From contig MU401524.1 in assembly GCA_022579005.1 (NCBI GenBank), positions 108,310-172,309 on the forward strand: a stretch of DNA of 64,000 nucleotides, in the 5' to 3' direction. Position 1 is the stretch's first letter, and every line of letters starts with the position of its first letter. Made by a program: the position numbers and the translations under genes. The notes below the pieces were generated by a model. The model saw only the letters and a list, made by a program, of their open reading frames with translations, was not told the DNA's origin and did not search any database. Of this stretch, positions 47,990 through 58,332 are shown in pieces. This stretch comes from Poronia punctata. Lineage: Eukaryota; Ascomycota; Sordariomycetes; Xylariales; Xylariaceae.

Positions 47990-48715
47990 ATGGATTACCA
48001 GAACCGCGCCGGTTCCAAATTCGGCGGCGGTGGCGTAGCCTCACATAGCACAACAAACGCAGACCGTCGCGAACGATTGCGAAAGCTCGCCCTCGAGACC
48101 ATCGATCTCGACAAAGATCCTTACTTCTTCAAGAACCATGTTGGCAGCTTCGAGTGCAAGCTGTGTCTCACAGTGCATCAGAACGATGGATCATACCTGG
48201 CACACACACAAGGAAAGAAGCATCAGACGAACCTAGCGCGTCGAGCAGCGCGCGAGCAAAAAGAAGGGAAGGGAATCGATCCCAATACCGGCTTACCCGT
48301 GGGCGTCGTGGGGGCCGGCTTCGGCGGCGCCGTGGTCAGGAAGAACATTGTCAAGATCGGACGGCCCGGATACAGAATCACCAAGGTGCGCGACCAGCTC
48401 ACGAGACAGAACGGCCTGCTCTTCCAACTACAGTACCCCGAGATCGGCCAGGGGATAACGCCCAAGGTGCGCTTCATGAGCGCGTTTGAACAGCGCGTCG
48501 ACGACCCGCCCGATAAGAATTACCAGTACATGCTCGTGGCGGCCGAGCCGTACGAGACGTGCGGCTTCAAGCTGCAGGCTAGGGAGATTGACCGTACCGG
48601 GGATCGGTACTGGACGTGGTGGGATGCTGATTTGAAGGAGTTCTGGGTTCAGGTCATGTTCTTGACTGAGCGGGAGGAGAGATATGCTGGTGTACCTGGA
48701 TTACCGGGGCGGTAG
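47990..48715 (+). CDS. prp11: Splicing factor 3a subunit 2 (Prp11/SF3a2)
   Basis: Single exon, 241 aa. It starts MDYQNRAGSKFGGGGVAS, the strongly conserved SF3a2 N-terminus. A matrin-type C2H2 finger (C56, C59, H72, H78; FECKLC...YLAHTQGKKH) follows, then NLARRAAREQKE and the conserved VKIGRPGYRITKVRDQLTRQNGLLFQLQYPEI core, ending PYETCGFKLQAREID...WTWWDADLKEFWVQVMF. SF3a2 is part of the U2 snRNP SF3a complex and binds SF3a1 and SF3a3 during branch-site recognition in the nucleus. Length fits the fungal form, which lacks the proline-rich tail of metazoans. It lies tandem to cot-1. Confidence 0.96.
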   Translation: MDYQNRAGSKFGGGGVASHSTTNADRRERLRKLALETIDLDKDPYFFKNHVGSFECKLCLTVHQNDGSYLAHTQGKKHQTNLARRAAREQKEGKGIDPNTGLPVGVVGAGFGGAVVRKNIVKIGRPGYRITKVRDQLTRQNGLLFQLQYPEIGQGITPKVRFMSAFEQRVDDPPDKNYQYMLVAAEPYETCGFKLQAREIDRTGDRYWTWWDADLKEFWVQVMFLTEREERYAGVPGLPGR

Positions 48716-50243
48716 AACAAAACAGCCAGGGAGAACGTGTTTCAGCAATATTAGGTTGTTACCTATCAAACGCGACATTACAGCATGCCTGGCATCACAC
48801 ATGGGGCGAACAACAAAAAAACTGTACTAGGCCTAATGTACGATGGAAGGAAAGACGCGGTTACCTATATTAAACGGCAAGTGCTTACAACAATTTCACA
48901 ACAGCACGGGGTAACTTGACTGACTGAGCATTCAAGTATGTGGCAGGTCGCAGGACAGAAGAATGGGGAGAGATTATGCGTCTTAGGGACGTTTTGGGCA
49001 GAGCCCAATTCTATTATAGATTAAAAGATGGCCATTTGCGGTTTCAATTCCCGTCACAGTCTAGGTTAGGTGGCTGACTTTAATCATTATACCACAAAAT
49101 GGGACTCGTCGACGACGTCAACGTTTCTCCTGAATGAAGAAATTGTTTTGATCTAACCGTGAGCTTTGTCCTCGATGCCAACAAAGCTGCCATTTGCGCC
49201 TTGCGCATGCCCCCAGCCCTCACATCTCTCTATTTTTAAAACGGTTTCATTTACGTATTTCTCGGCCGACCCATGTCAATTCTAGATATCCTTGTCCCTG
49301 GCAGAAGAGGCTGGTGTCGCCATATTTGGATATATCGCGAGTTCGTTTGCGTTGGAGGACGGGACTGTCTACGTCTTTTATTTTCCTGCTATTAACTGGT
49401 CCATGTTAATTGTCCATCTGGCTAGGATAAGATAGGTTAAGCAAACATATAACCTTTTAAGTCTCAAGTATTAATCAAGTATGTCAAGGCCGAGTACCGT
49501 GCCTAGGTTAGTAGTCTCAAACACTACCTATAAAAAAATTGGGGCTTGTTTCTTGCATTAGTTGCTGTTGTGTTGCGATAAATAATATCAAGGGAGCTGC
49601 TTTTTCCCTGCAATGCTTGCGCCTTGCTGCTGGGTCAACGTTACATACCTCAACTCTCAAAGGCATCTACCCGGTAGTTAGGGTGGAAGTACACGTACAG
49701 CGTCCTGCGGTATAAACACCTCTACTTGTATGTATGCTTCTTCTTCTATTTATGGGATGTTGTAGTTCCATGTGTAAAGTTCGTACGTACGAAGCGGCCA
49801 GGTTTACAGAAAAAGAAAGAAAAAAGGGGAGATGGGGCGGTTTCTAATGATGGGAATAGAATACGTGAACTACGAGTACGCGTAAGGTTAGATACCTATC
49901 TAACTAGGTAGGGAAAGATAGGGCTGGTCAACGTCCTACGCGAGTATATATTGTTCTTGCTCATGCTAGTCACTTGTATGCGTCGCCCCTGAATCGGGTC
50001 CAGGGTAGACGCTGCCTGCCCCTTGACTTACGTAGGTAGGTACTAGGTAGGTAGGTAACTTTGCACACGTGGTGATGGTATTGTTCATTTTGAAATACAA
50101 AAAACTACATTGTATGCCGGCCAGATATGAATTATCTAACACATCTTCAACCCAGCCCATGTCCTTTTCCCGAAACAAATCGTTTCCCATAGTAATTAAC
50201 TACTTAGGTACCTACCTCTTTAACCACACCTTATCCGTTATAA
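48716..50243. other. Intergenic, prp11 3' side to SLATT gene 3' side
   Basis: 1.5 kb. A tRNA-like fragment near 49031-49100 was considered and rejected. GTAGGTA words cluster at 50033-50058. No gene seen. Confidence 0.5.
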
Positions 50244-51194
50244 TCAATCCCCCCCTTTCCCAAAACCGCCAGGGCCACCTCTCCCCGCCGCTGCCGCTGC
50301 CGCCTCCTGCCGATGAGGGACGTAAAAGTCCGGATCGTTATCCTCCACACTCCTCCTCGCAGCATTAAACTGCTTGAAAGCGCACTCGACAAGGATACCC
50401 ACATCCCTCCTATCCCTACCTATGACCCCGACGGCAATCATGGCCTCGGTCTCCTCGATCCAATCCTGTAATCTGCGGAACCCCACGCGATCCTTGCCTA
50501 ACTTCTGCGGCTGGCCAGATCCCTTGATCAGAGCCAGGACGCCCGCTAACACGGTATTCAGGGCGCCGAGGATTGTGATTGTCGCCGCGTAGTGCGGCGT
50601 CCGCGCGGTGGTGGCGATGGACCCGAGAGATGTTAATGCGGCGCCGATTAGGATCTGGGAGAAATATACTAGGTATAGAAATGTGGATAGGAGGGCGTGT
50701 TGTATCCTCAGACGGGTCTGCGTCTGGATTACGGTTCGGTAGATCCCTGTTGCTTCGCGCCGACCTTCTTCTAAGCTGGCGGCGCCGCCGGTATGTGAGT
50801 CTACTACCATGGCGGAATTGGGATTGGGATTGGGATTGGAATTAGAATGGGGACTGGAGGAGGCGTGGATGCCGAGGGCTTTGCGGAATATGACGAGGTT
50901 TTCGTCGTTGCTGGTCCGGATTGGGAGGCCGATTGGGGTGCCCCATGTCATTGTTGTTTCGGCCTTGCGTAATACAGGTTCCCCGGGGGTATTATTGTTA
51001 TTATTATTGTTGGAGGCGGTGGCGGGAGGCGGTGGGATGTTTGTGGTCTGAAGGGTGGGCTTTGAAGGTATGGTTTTTGTTGTTGTTGCTGTGGCTGCGG
51101 TGGGTGCTTGGGAGATTGGTTGTTGTCCATTTTCTGGTATTGTGGATGTTGATGAGGAGTTGAGAAGAGGAGATTGGGAATTGAAGGAAGACAT
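50244..51194 (-). CDS. Fungal SLATT-domain two-helix membrane protein
   Basis: Single exon, 316 aa. The first 140 residues are low complexity (Ser/Thr/Pro, an Asn7 run from AAT/AAC repeats, SNSNPNPNPNS). Residues about 150-280 match the fungal SLATT domain: YRTVIQTQTRLRIQHALLST, a membrane helix about 168-192 (FLYLVYFSQILIGAALTSLG), a second about 203-224 (ATITILGALNTVLAGVLALI), then KLGKDRVGFRRLQDWIEETEAMI and VGVIGRDRRDVGILVECAFKQFNAAR. The C-terminus is an Ala/Gly-rich tail. In bacteria, SLATT proteins are thought to be pore-forming effectors in conflict systems; the fungal members have no known function. No partner nuclease or sensor gene lies next to it. Divergent neighbours are over 1 kb away. 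Confidence 0.85.
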   Translation of the reverse strand: MSSFNSQSPLLNSSSTSTIPENGQQPISQAPTAATATTTKTIPSKPTLQTTNIPPPPATASNNNNNNNTPGEPVLRKAETTMTWGTPIGLPIRTSNDENLVIFRKALGIHASSSPHSNSNPNPNPNSAMVVDSHTGGAASLEEGRREATGIYRTVIQTQTRLRIQHALLSTFLYLVYFSQILIGAALTSLGSIATTARTPHYAATITILGALNTVLAGVLALIKGSGQPQKLGKDRVGFRRLQDWIEETEAMIAVGVIGRDRRDVGILVECAFKQFNAARRSVEDNDPDFYVPHRQEAAAAAAGRGGPGGFGKGGD

Positions 51195-52469
51195 GGGCGA
51201 GAGAAAACGTAGCGTTGTCTTTTAGGAAAGGAGAAAGAAGTAAGGAGAAGCAAGAGAAATTAAGATGAAATGGTCTTTGCGCAGTTTTCCAGTAATTACC
51301 AAGTGAGTGGATGATAGTTGTTGAGCTGGAGGTAGAGAGAGAGAGAGAGAGACAGAGTTACTGCCGGCGTAGGATCATGATCTATATATCTTCTTCTTGA
51401 GCCCTCGTTATTACTCGCCCCTCTGCACCAAGTCGGCACGAACACAACGTAGGGAGGTCAGGTTAGTTCGGAAGTAGGCTTTCTCCCGGAAAGACACTTG
51501 ATAGGGGCATTAGACGAAGTAAGACTAGCCGACAACCTACGATGGTCTTTTTGCGTGAAAACATTGTATTCCTATTGGATCATCACCTTCCTTCAGAGCC
51601 TCGTCTCAGTTTTCCTTTTCGCGTAACCGCCGTGTGAGATGTCATTGACACACTCGTGTTGGAGAGTTTTTACGATTCCATAGCTGCTGTTTTTACCTAT
51701 TTATGGCATCTTGGTGACGGGTTACCAACGATACGTCGTGTATGTGTAAGTAGCCGCGGGGCCGCACGAGTTTAGGAAGGAGAATTCAGGAACGAAAATT
51801 TTGGCGGCGTTGGTACTAGGTTGTGTGCTGTTGGTTCGGCGTCGTTTTGGGTGCGGTGGAAAACGTGGGGGCGGGGACGGGTAAGGGAATTATTATATTG
51901 GTCCCAAACATAGATGGATGCGGTGTTAGGTTCAAAGTCTAGAATTAGCATCACCAACATCCATAATGATGTGTTTGTTGTTGGTGACTTGAGCCTTGCT
52001 ATAGTCACACAACACGCGCTTAATCACATCCTACCCAAGTCTGTCAGTCACACAACACAACGTTGTCTTTTATCTTTAGCAAAGCCGCTCGATAGAAAGA
52101 TGATACGCTTAATCAGAGCTTATAATAGATTATATCCGATTTGTGCTAGAACAATCCCATTATGTTTCTAATACCCTTTCACATCGTTGTGCTGGACTTG
52201 ACCCGGAAGGTTTGACCCTCGTTGCCTTTCCAAACCACGTGGCTAGGTAAATATTATCTAAGCATCAACCGCCCGGGCATTTCATAATGTAAGCTCGGGA
52301 CTGGTGCGGCACGGCACAGCACGGTTACGGCACAAGAAACGGTTATAAGAGAACCAGGAGTCTTACTAAATTATCATATAATAATCTAAAGACATACGAA
52401 GCTGCGATCAAAACATATATCATACAACCCTGCGTACCTACTCACAAACCCATCAGTTAATTAAACTAA
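51195..52469. other. Intergenic, SLATT gene promoter and GH5 gene 3' side
   Basis: 1.28 kb. A (GA)n run lies at about 51333-51350 in the probable SLATT leader. A short frame at 51772-52171 is unsupported. Confidence 0.5.
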
Positions 52470-53741
52470 TTAATTGGGAAGAATCGGAGACCAATCCTGC
52501 TTCGCGGCAGCAGCATTCGACTTTCCAACCACGGAACCAATATCCGCGTCGCCTTCGACAAAGATACCAAAGTGGTCGCCCGAGTCCGACTTGGGGTCAT
52601 AGGGGCAGTCTGGATTCTGCGCGGCCAAGAACTGCCAGTAGAGGCTGGGAACACCGCCGGCATCGATGTCAGCGGCCTGGGCGGCGAATTCGTCGGGCTG
52701 GTAGGCGGCCGTGGCATCGACACCCCACTCCTCCACCATGACGAGCTTGTCGCCGGCCTTTTCGAGCCAGTTTGCCGCGCTGCCGGACCACTGACCCCCG
52801 TTGTCCGCTTGCAGGCCGGCGTACTTGTGCGCCGCGATAATGTCAATCTGCCCGCACGACGTGGCCGCGTCGATGACGGTGCATCCGTGCGATTCGTCGC
52901 CGCCGATGCCGCCTGTCGCGATCTTGATCGAGTTGTTCCCGCCGAGAGATTCGCGCATCGAGAGGGCGATGTCGCAGAGCCAGCCGGACTCGTCGTTGTT
53001 CTGGCAGATGGATGTGTCGGCGCACATTGGCTCGTTCTGTTATTTATCAGCTGCTGTATGCTTCATGATTACAGTGCGTGTACGATAGGTTAGGTAGGAG
53101 GTAGGTATTTACGTACCTGAATGTCAAATGCCAAGATGGCATCGGTCCAATCCTTCCACACCTTGCCGGAATGTTTCCCTTTGTAATTCACAATGGCATC
53201 AAAGCGGTTCTTGTACGCGTCTCGCGCAACTGAGTTTGTGTAAAAGCCCGAGGTACCCCAGTTGTCGTAGTAGACATCCCTGAAATTCATCAGATTAATA
53301 ACACAGTAATCTAACCTAACATAGATATCTCGCGAGATAGATATAAGAGTCAACTTACTTTCTGTAATCCCCTATAAGCGAGTTTCCATCATGCGGCGAG
53401 ATGACCACCTTGATTCCCTTCTGGCTCAGCTTCTCCATGACGAGATCCAGGGCATCCAGCGTCTCGAAATTGTACTCGCCCACCGTCGTCTCAAAGGCGG
53501 GCAGGTCCTTCTCGATCTTGCTTCCCTTCTCGCAAGACCCGCCTGATTGACGGTTGGCCCAGACCCGCACCACCTTGACGCCGTACGAGGCGATGGCGTC
53601 AATGTACGCGTCCTGGTCCGAGTCGCTGAGGCCTTGGAGGAAATAGAGGTTCGTTCCCATCCATGATGTTGCGTCTGCTGCTAATGCGCTGCTTGAAGCC
53701 CATGCGGCTAGAGCGCAAAAGGATAGGAAAGTCGACTTCAT
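52470..53741 (-). CDS. Secreted glycoside hydrolase family 5 (endo-mannanase/glucanase-like)
   Basis: Exons complement(53359..53741), (53117..53279), (52470..53036); 370 aa. Signal peptide MKSTFLSFCALAAWASSSALA is cut before ADATSWMGTNLYFLQGL. GH5-type landmarks are: VKVVRVWANRQ, GIKVVISPHDG, AFDIQNEPM with acid/base Glu184 (the exon 2/3 junction falls just before NEP), IDIIAAHKY, and MVEEWG with the nucleophile Glu (285, or 284). WQF near the C-terminus supplies a substrate-stacking Trp. Fungal GH5 enzymes of this shape cut mannans or beta-glucans outside the cell; the exact substrate is not decidable here. No cellulose-binding domain is seen. The splice junctions keep phase and unite NW-type motifs. 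Catalytic residues are intact. Confidence 0.9.
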
Positions 53742-55368
53742 GATGATCTATTAATAGTTGTACGCGTAGAGTCGTAGACTAAGGTAGATAGATAAGGGGC
53801 TGATGAAGAAAGGTAAATCTTCTGTAGATTTCGTAAAGAGAGTTTTGATTCCATGTTGCCCATCCCGTCTTTTATATAGAAAAGATAGTAGTCTGCTGTT
53901 GCGTATTTCAGCTGAACATGTTTGTTCTACGTTGTAGCGAAGGAATCATATACATCATAGGTCCTTTTTGAATGAGGAAGGTTACTTGGTTTGCCTTCAC
54001 ATGTTCGCAAGCCGGAAGGTTGGAAGGGTCTCATTGCTTCTCTTAACAGTTGAAGCGATGCCGATCAACACGCTCCTCATTGTATCGGGTAGGTATTAAT
54101 AGAAAGCTATCTGCAGAGAATTGGCCTCTGTTCCTTTGTGCATCATCGATAGGTCGTCTCTTTGGTTTAAAGATATGCGTGGGGTAAAAGATCTGCGCAA
54201 AGACCCGCCTTATTTCGCCCTATCTTGGCAGCTGTAAAACTCACGGAGGACCTCCCTCCGTTTTGAATCGCCAAGAAAGCCGTAGTTCAGATCTGGCTAA
54301 CCTAGGCTGGGTTAGCTTCACAATTTCCTCTGAGGTAGGGGCGCCCGGTAGGGGGACCATAGCGACTGATTCCAAGAAAAAAAATATCATACACACACAA
54401 CACTACGAGCCACAATAATAGAAGCAGCTACTATCTGTAGAATATTTTCTATGACGTTGCGCGTGTTAAGAGGGGTAAAATTCCGCTACATTGGGTTGTC
54501 CGATCAGATTTTCTACAGAGGTACTCGCTGCACCTGTTATTCGACAGGCATTTTAGCACCGTGTATCCCAACTTCCGGCCCTATGTAGCACGCATTAGGT
54601 ATTATCGTGGGTGCAGCATACCATCAACACACGAGCTACAAGTTGATTACATACACTTCATATGAGTCGGAAGACCTCTCTCATGAGTATGGGGGCTCTA
54701 TGCTGTCAACTCCTCCTTCTAACGAGTCGGAATTTTGAGCCGGGAGAAATAAGAAACCAACCATAACCTCTGTCAGTTTCAGGACCACCCTCAAGTTTTC
54801 CACAGACACGTTGTAAGCACAACAGTCCAGCTCAATTCTCCCATACCAGAATGGTAGCCGATGAACTGATGCTCACTAACTGCCCCTCGAGAGTGATGTT
54901 CCCGCCAATTACACCCCCGAAAGGAGCAGAGGCATGAGAAAGCTTTACGTCATAACCCACGATTTTGGCTTTGTCAACACTCCAATGCGAGGTCTATAGC
55001 CTATCTGCCCCATGAAAGACACCGTAAGCTCCTTTATTGTTATTTAGCACCGAGATCCACGACTATCCCGGAGACCGGGTCTTAGCTAGGTCAATCAGTG
55101 CTTTTCCCCTTGGACCATCTGCTGCCTAGAGGGGTCGGAAACGAGATGTGTGCTCCACATTCCGGCTACGTATGTAAGCGCACCACGGCTTGGCCTTCTC
55201 GTCATCTTGCTTGATACAGAGGGAGTCAGCCTATAGATAAGGTATTTCAACCCTCACTACGAGCTGGATTGCCTTTTTAATGACTCGTGGGAGACGGTCT
55301 ATTGGCAAGCTCTTCAGACCGTGGTCGGTCGCGTTCGATTTTGGACTGGGTTGACTCTGCCTCAAGAG
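53742..55368. other. Intergenic, GH5 promoter and transporter 3' side
   Basis: 1.6 kb. The first part is the GH5 promoter and leader. No frame joins into a recognisable gene. Confidence 0.5.
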
Positions 55369-57116
55369 TTATTGACCTGCGCCGACAACAACACCATATC
55401 TGATAAGCCCAAGTATAGCCCCAATAACAATGGCGACTGGCGCTGAAAAGCCGTAATAGCGGCAACCCACAAATGCTGTAGCGGTAACAACGACCCACCA
55501 TGGGTCGTCGCCCAAACTGCGGCCAGACTGGAATCCCTCGTCCAGATAACCGACCAGCCAGATGCGATACACGGCGGTATAGATTAGTCCGACAGCGCCT
55601 GCATTGACACCACGTACACCGGACTTGACCCAAGGCCGGCTTCTCAGAGATGCCCATAGGCCCATAGTTCCGTGAACTAGAACCAAGCCAGGGAAGTATA
55701 TGCCGATGAAGGACAGTACAGCGCCTGCGATGGGTGGCTTTCCATTGTTAGCCGCTGTTAGAGTACCCAAGAAGACGGCGAAGTTGAAATTGGGGCCTGG
55801 AAAGGCTTGCGCAATAGCTAGACCGATGAGGAAATCTCGTGGGCTGACCCATCCTTCGGCAACGATATATTCCCGTAGGAGTGGTATCACCACAGGACCA
55901 CCACCGAAGATAATGGTCCCGGCCAGATAGAGATTGGAAAAGAGACGGTACAGAAGCGGAGCATCTGGTAGCACACCTCGGATCACCAGGACGGCGATAA
56001 AGGAGGCAAAGAAAGCCGTGATTATGGCAATACCTGACTTCCAAGCAAAGTTCAACTGGTATTGCTGTGGAATAATCCTTGGTTCTGTCCCACTCCCAGA
56101 GTCGCCTCCAGGGTGCGAGTCCGTCGTCGGGCTGTCGCTTTGCCCTTGCCTAACTCGCGCAGCATCTTGGTTGGTATCACGAAGGGGACTGGGGGATACT
56201 TCCGTCGATCGAGTTCGGCCGCTGCTGTTGAGTTCAATCCCAGACCCCGTATGTTCACCTTCCTCAACCCGAGGAGGCACTTGGCTTGTCCGCCGCGACA
56301 AGGCGATGATGGCTTTGACCGGTCCGTGTAGCCAACGTTTATCATGCACCACTGTCGCGACCCCACAGGCGATGATGAGTACTGGGAAGTACCAGAGGGC
56401 GTTATAGAGAAGGCCGGCAGCACCACTCAGAAACACCAGTGTTCTAGTCATCTTATCTGTAATTGCCTTGTTCGATAGCTCCACCGCTGCCAATACGATA
56501 ATGCCGACAGTCGCAGCGTTTAGACCTGATAGCAGAGCATACACCGCGCGAGGTAAGGTTGAACCGATGGTAGAGACCCCGAGACCGAGGCCAAACATAC
56601 CAAAAGCACCGGGGAGGCTATTGACATTGGTCAACAATTCCCGGGTATTTCAGACAGGACATCTTCTCCACCCACCTCCAGAGCAAAAATCCCAGCAAAG
56701 CCCCGAGAAAATTCGTTTGGATTAGATTGATACAGTAGAGCATCTTGGTACTACCAGGACCGGACAGAGCCTGGGAAATACTGAAAAGCTCTTGGTACTG
56801 TTACGGACCGACTTATTAGGAGCAAGCAAAATAGGCAGATGACGAGCATGAAAATGACCCAGGTGGCAACGAACCAGTTGTTCATCGATCCATCTCAACC
56901 GATTCACGAATCTATCGTGGAACTGACCAAGGAGACGAGTTAGGTCTGATTTAAGGTCGTCGTTTCAACACTGGTTGGATTGAATTGGCTCACGATTTTG
57001 AAGTGCACAGGTGGTCCGCCGAATGCAGTCACCCCAAGATGCCACTCGGCCCGCACGATCTTGTCGAATTGGTGGCCATATTCGTCAATTTTCTGTTTCC
57101 AACTGGGTGTTAACAT
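55369..57116 (-). CDS. chr-1: CHR-family chromate ion transporter
   Basis: Exons complement(56994..57116), (56875..56922), (56676..56797), (55369..56617); 513 aa. The three small 5' exons were found by family sequence: MLTPSWKQKIDEYG...VTAFGGPPVHFKI, then FHDRFVNRLRWIDEQL (48 nt), then YQELFSISQALSGPGSTKMLYCINLI. An in-frame TAG just upstream makes the ATG at 57116 the first possible start. The protein has the two-domain CHR layout: an FGGPP-SGPGSTK half and a second half with FGGGPVVIPLLREYIV and AQAFPGPNFNFAVFLG, joined by a hydrophilic linker of about 100 residues. About ten membrane helices are likely. Bacterial ChrA exports chromate; Neurospora CHR-1 was reported instead to take chromate up, probably using a sulfate-like route, so direction here is open. 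Confidence 0.93.
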
Positions 57117-58332
57117 CCTCGCAACAGTTGCAATCTAACATACGAATAAGTGAGCTAGAAGTTGATCTTGTCAAATCTGCAATAGATGCGGAATATGGCT
57201 TACTGCTATTAACCTTTTCGACCGACTGTCTTTTAGGTACTCGTACGTTGTCAGTCCATGATCTTTCTCGAGAGTTATTTGCGACCAATCAGGGCCTGAG
57301 CTAAAATCACGTCTTTTCTTTACCAAGCTGCCAAGCTTGGCCTACCTTATACACGTACGCGTATGTACGTATAAACTAGACACAACAGTACTGCCAATGT
57401 ATTTACACATATACTTGCAAACATCATTATGTAGCGCTGCGATGCTTTTAGTCTGGTCGCTGACTAGTGACTACCGTAGAACAGGGTGATGAAGTGTTCA
57501 GCTTGAGAAGAGAACCAGCCACCCAGCGGCTGCCGCGACTTCTTCTTTAACATACCTTACCCAAGTAAGCTAATGTGGTAGGTACACGTAGTACGAAGGC
57601 AGGTGGCCACTGGCAGCAGGCACGCAGGGTCCAGAATTGTGTCAGCTTGGCAGCTTAGGTAAGTAGGTACTTACACAGTACAACAATTGGGCAACGCGGG
57701 GGCACGTGCTGCAAGTGGAAAAAGCAAAGTGAGTCCTCAACTTTCACACATAACTCCTTTTCTTTCTTGGTTCGCAAAATAAGGCCAGTTTTTCAAGTCC
57801 ACCGGCCGCGAGGCAGGGAGAGATAATCGTCAATAATTCGCAGAAAAGGGTGGGTTACAGCAACCCTACTTTTTTATAACCTATCGTCGTCGTCCAGTGA
57901 GTTTTGTCTACTACACCTCGGGAGATATCAGGGCATCAGTGCATACTGCACCTTGAGGTTTTGTTGCAGATATTCATTGCATGAGCTGAATTCATTCGTG
58001 GCCCGAGGTCATCTAATGCGAATTGCCTACCCCAAATAATGCATTGCAACCCCGGCGGAATGTAGTAGTAAGGTACGGGAATAGCTAAGTCGCCGATGAC
58101 CGGTGACCTGTCACCTGTGGGAGGGATGGGGGCCTTTTGAGCCTCATTCATACCGGCTCGAAATATTCTGGTAGAAGTAGAGGTAACTTTCTTAAGCACT
58201 GCCAAGGTCGCCACCACGACTCTTACCATGATAACCACCTTATCACTTGGTATCTAAGGTAGTGTACTTTCATTATACAGTTCTACAACAGATTCGATTA
58301 AACGCAGTATCGCTGTCAGACAAGCTCGAACC
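57117..58332. other. Divergent intergenic region, transporter / ankyrin-CorA gene
   Basis: 1.2 kb between opposite-facing starts. A 100-codon minus-strand frame at 57936-58238 has no supporting features. Confidence 0.5.

Noticed and set aside
49031..49100. tRNA-like words (GGTTTCAATTCCC and, on the other strand, TGGTATAATGATTAAAGTC)
   Set aside because: The T-arm-like and D-arm-like pieces are on opposite strands, so they cannot form one tRNA.
57936..58238. 100-codon minus-strand frame in the transporter/ankyrin gap
   Set aside because: No domain or conserved-looking segment; sits in a divergent promoter region.
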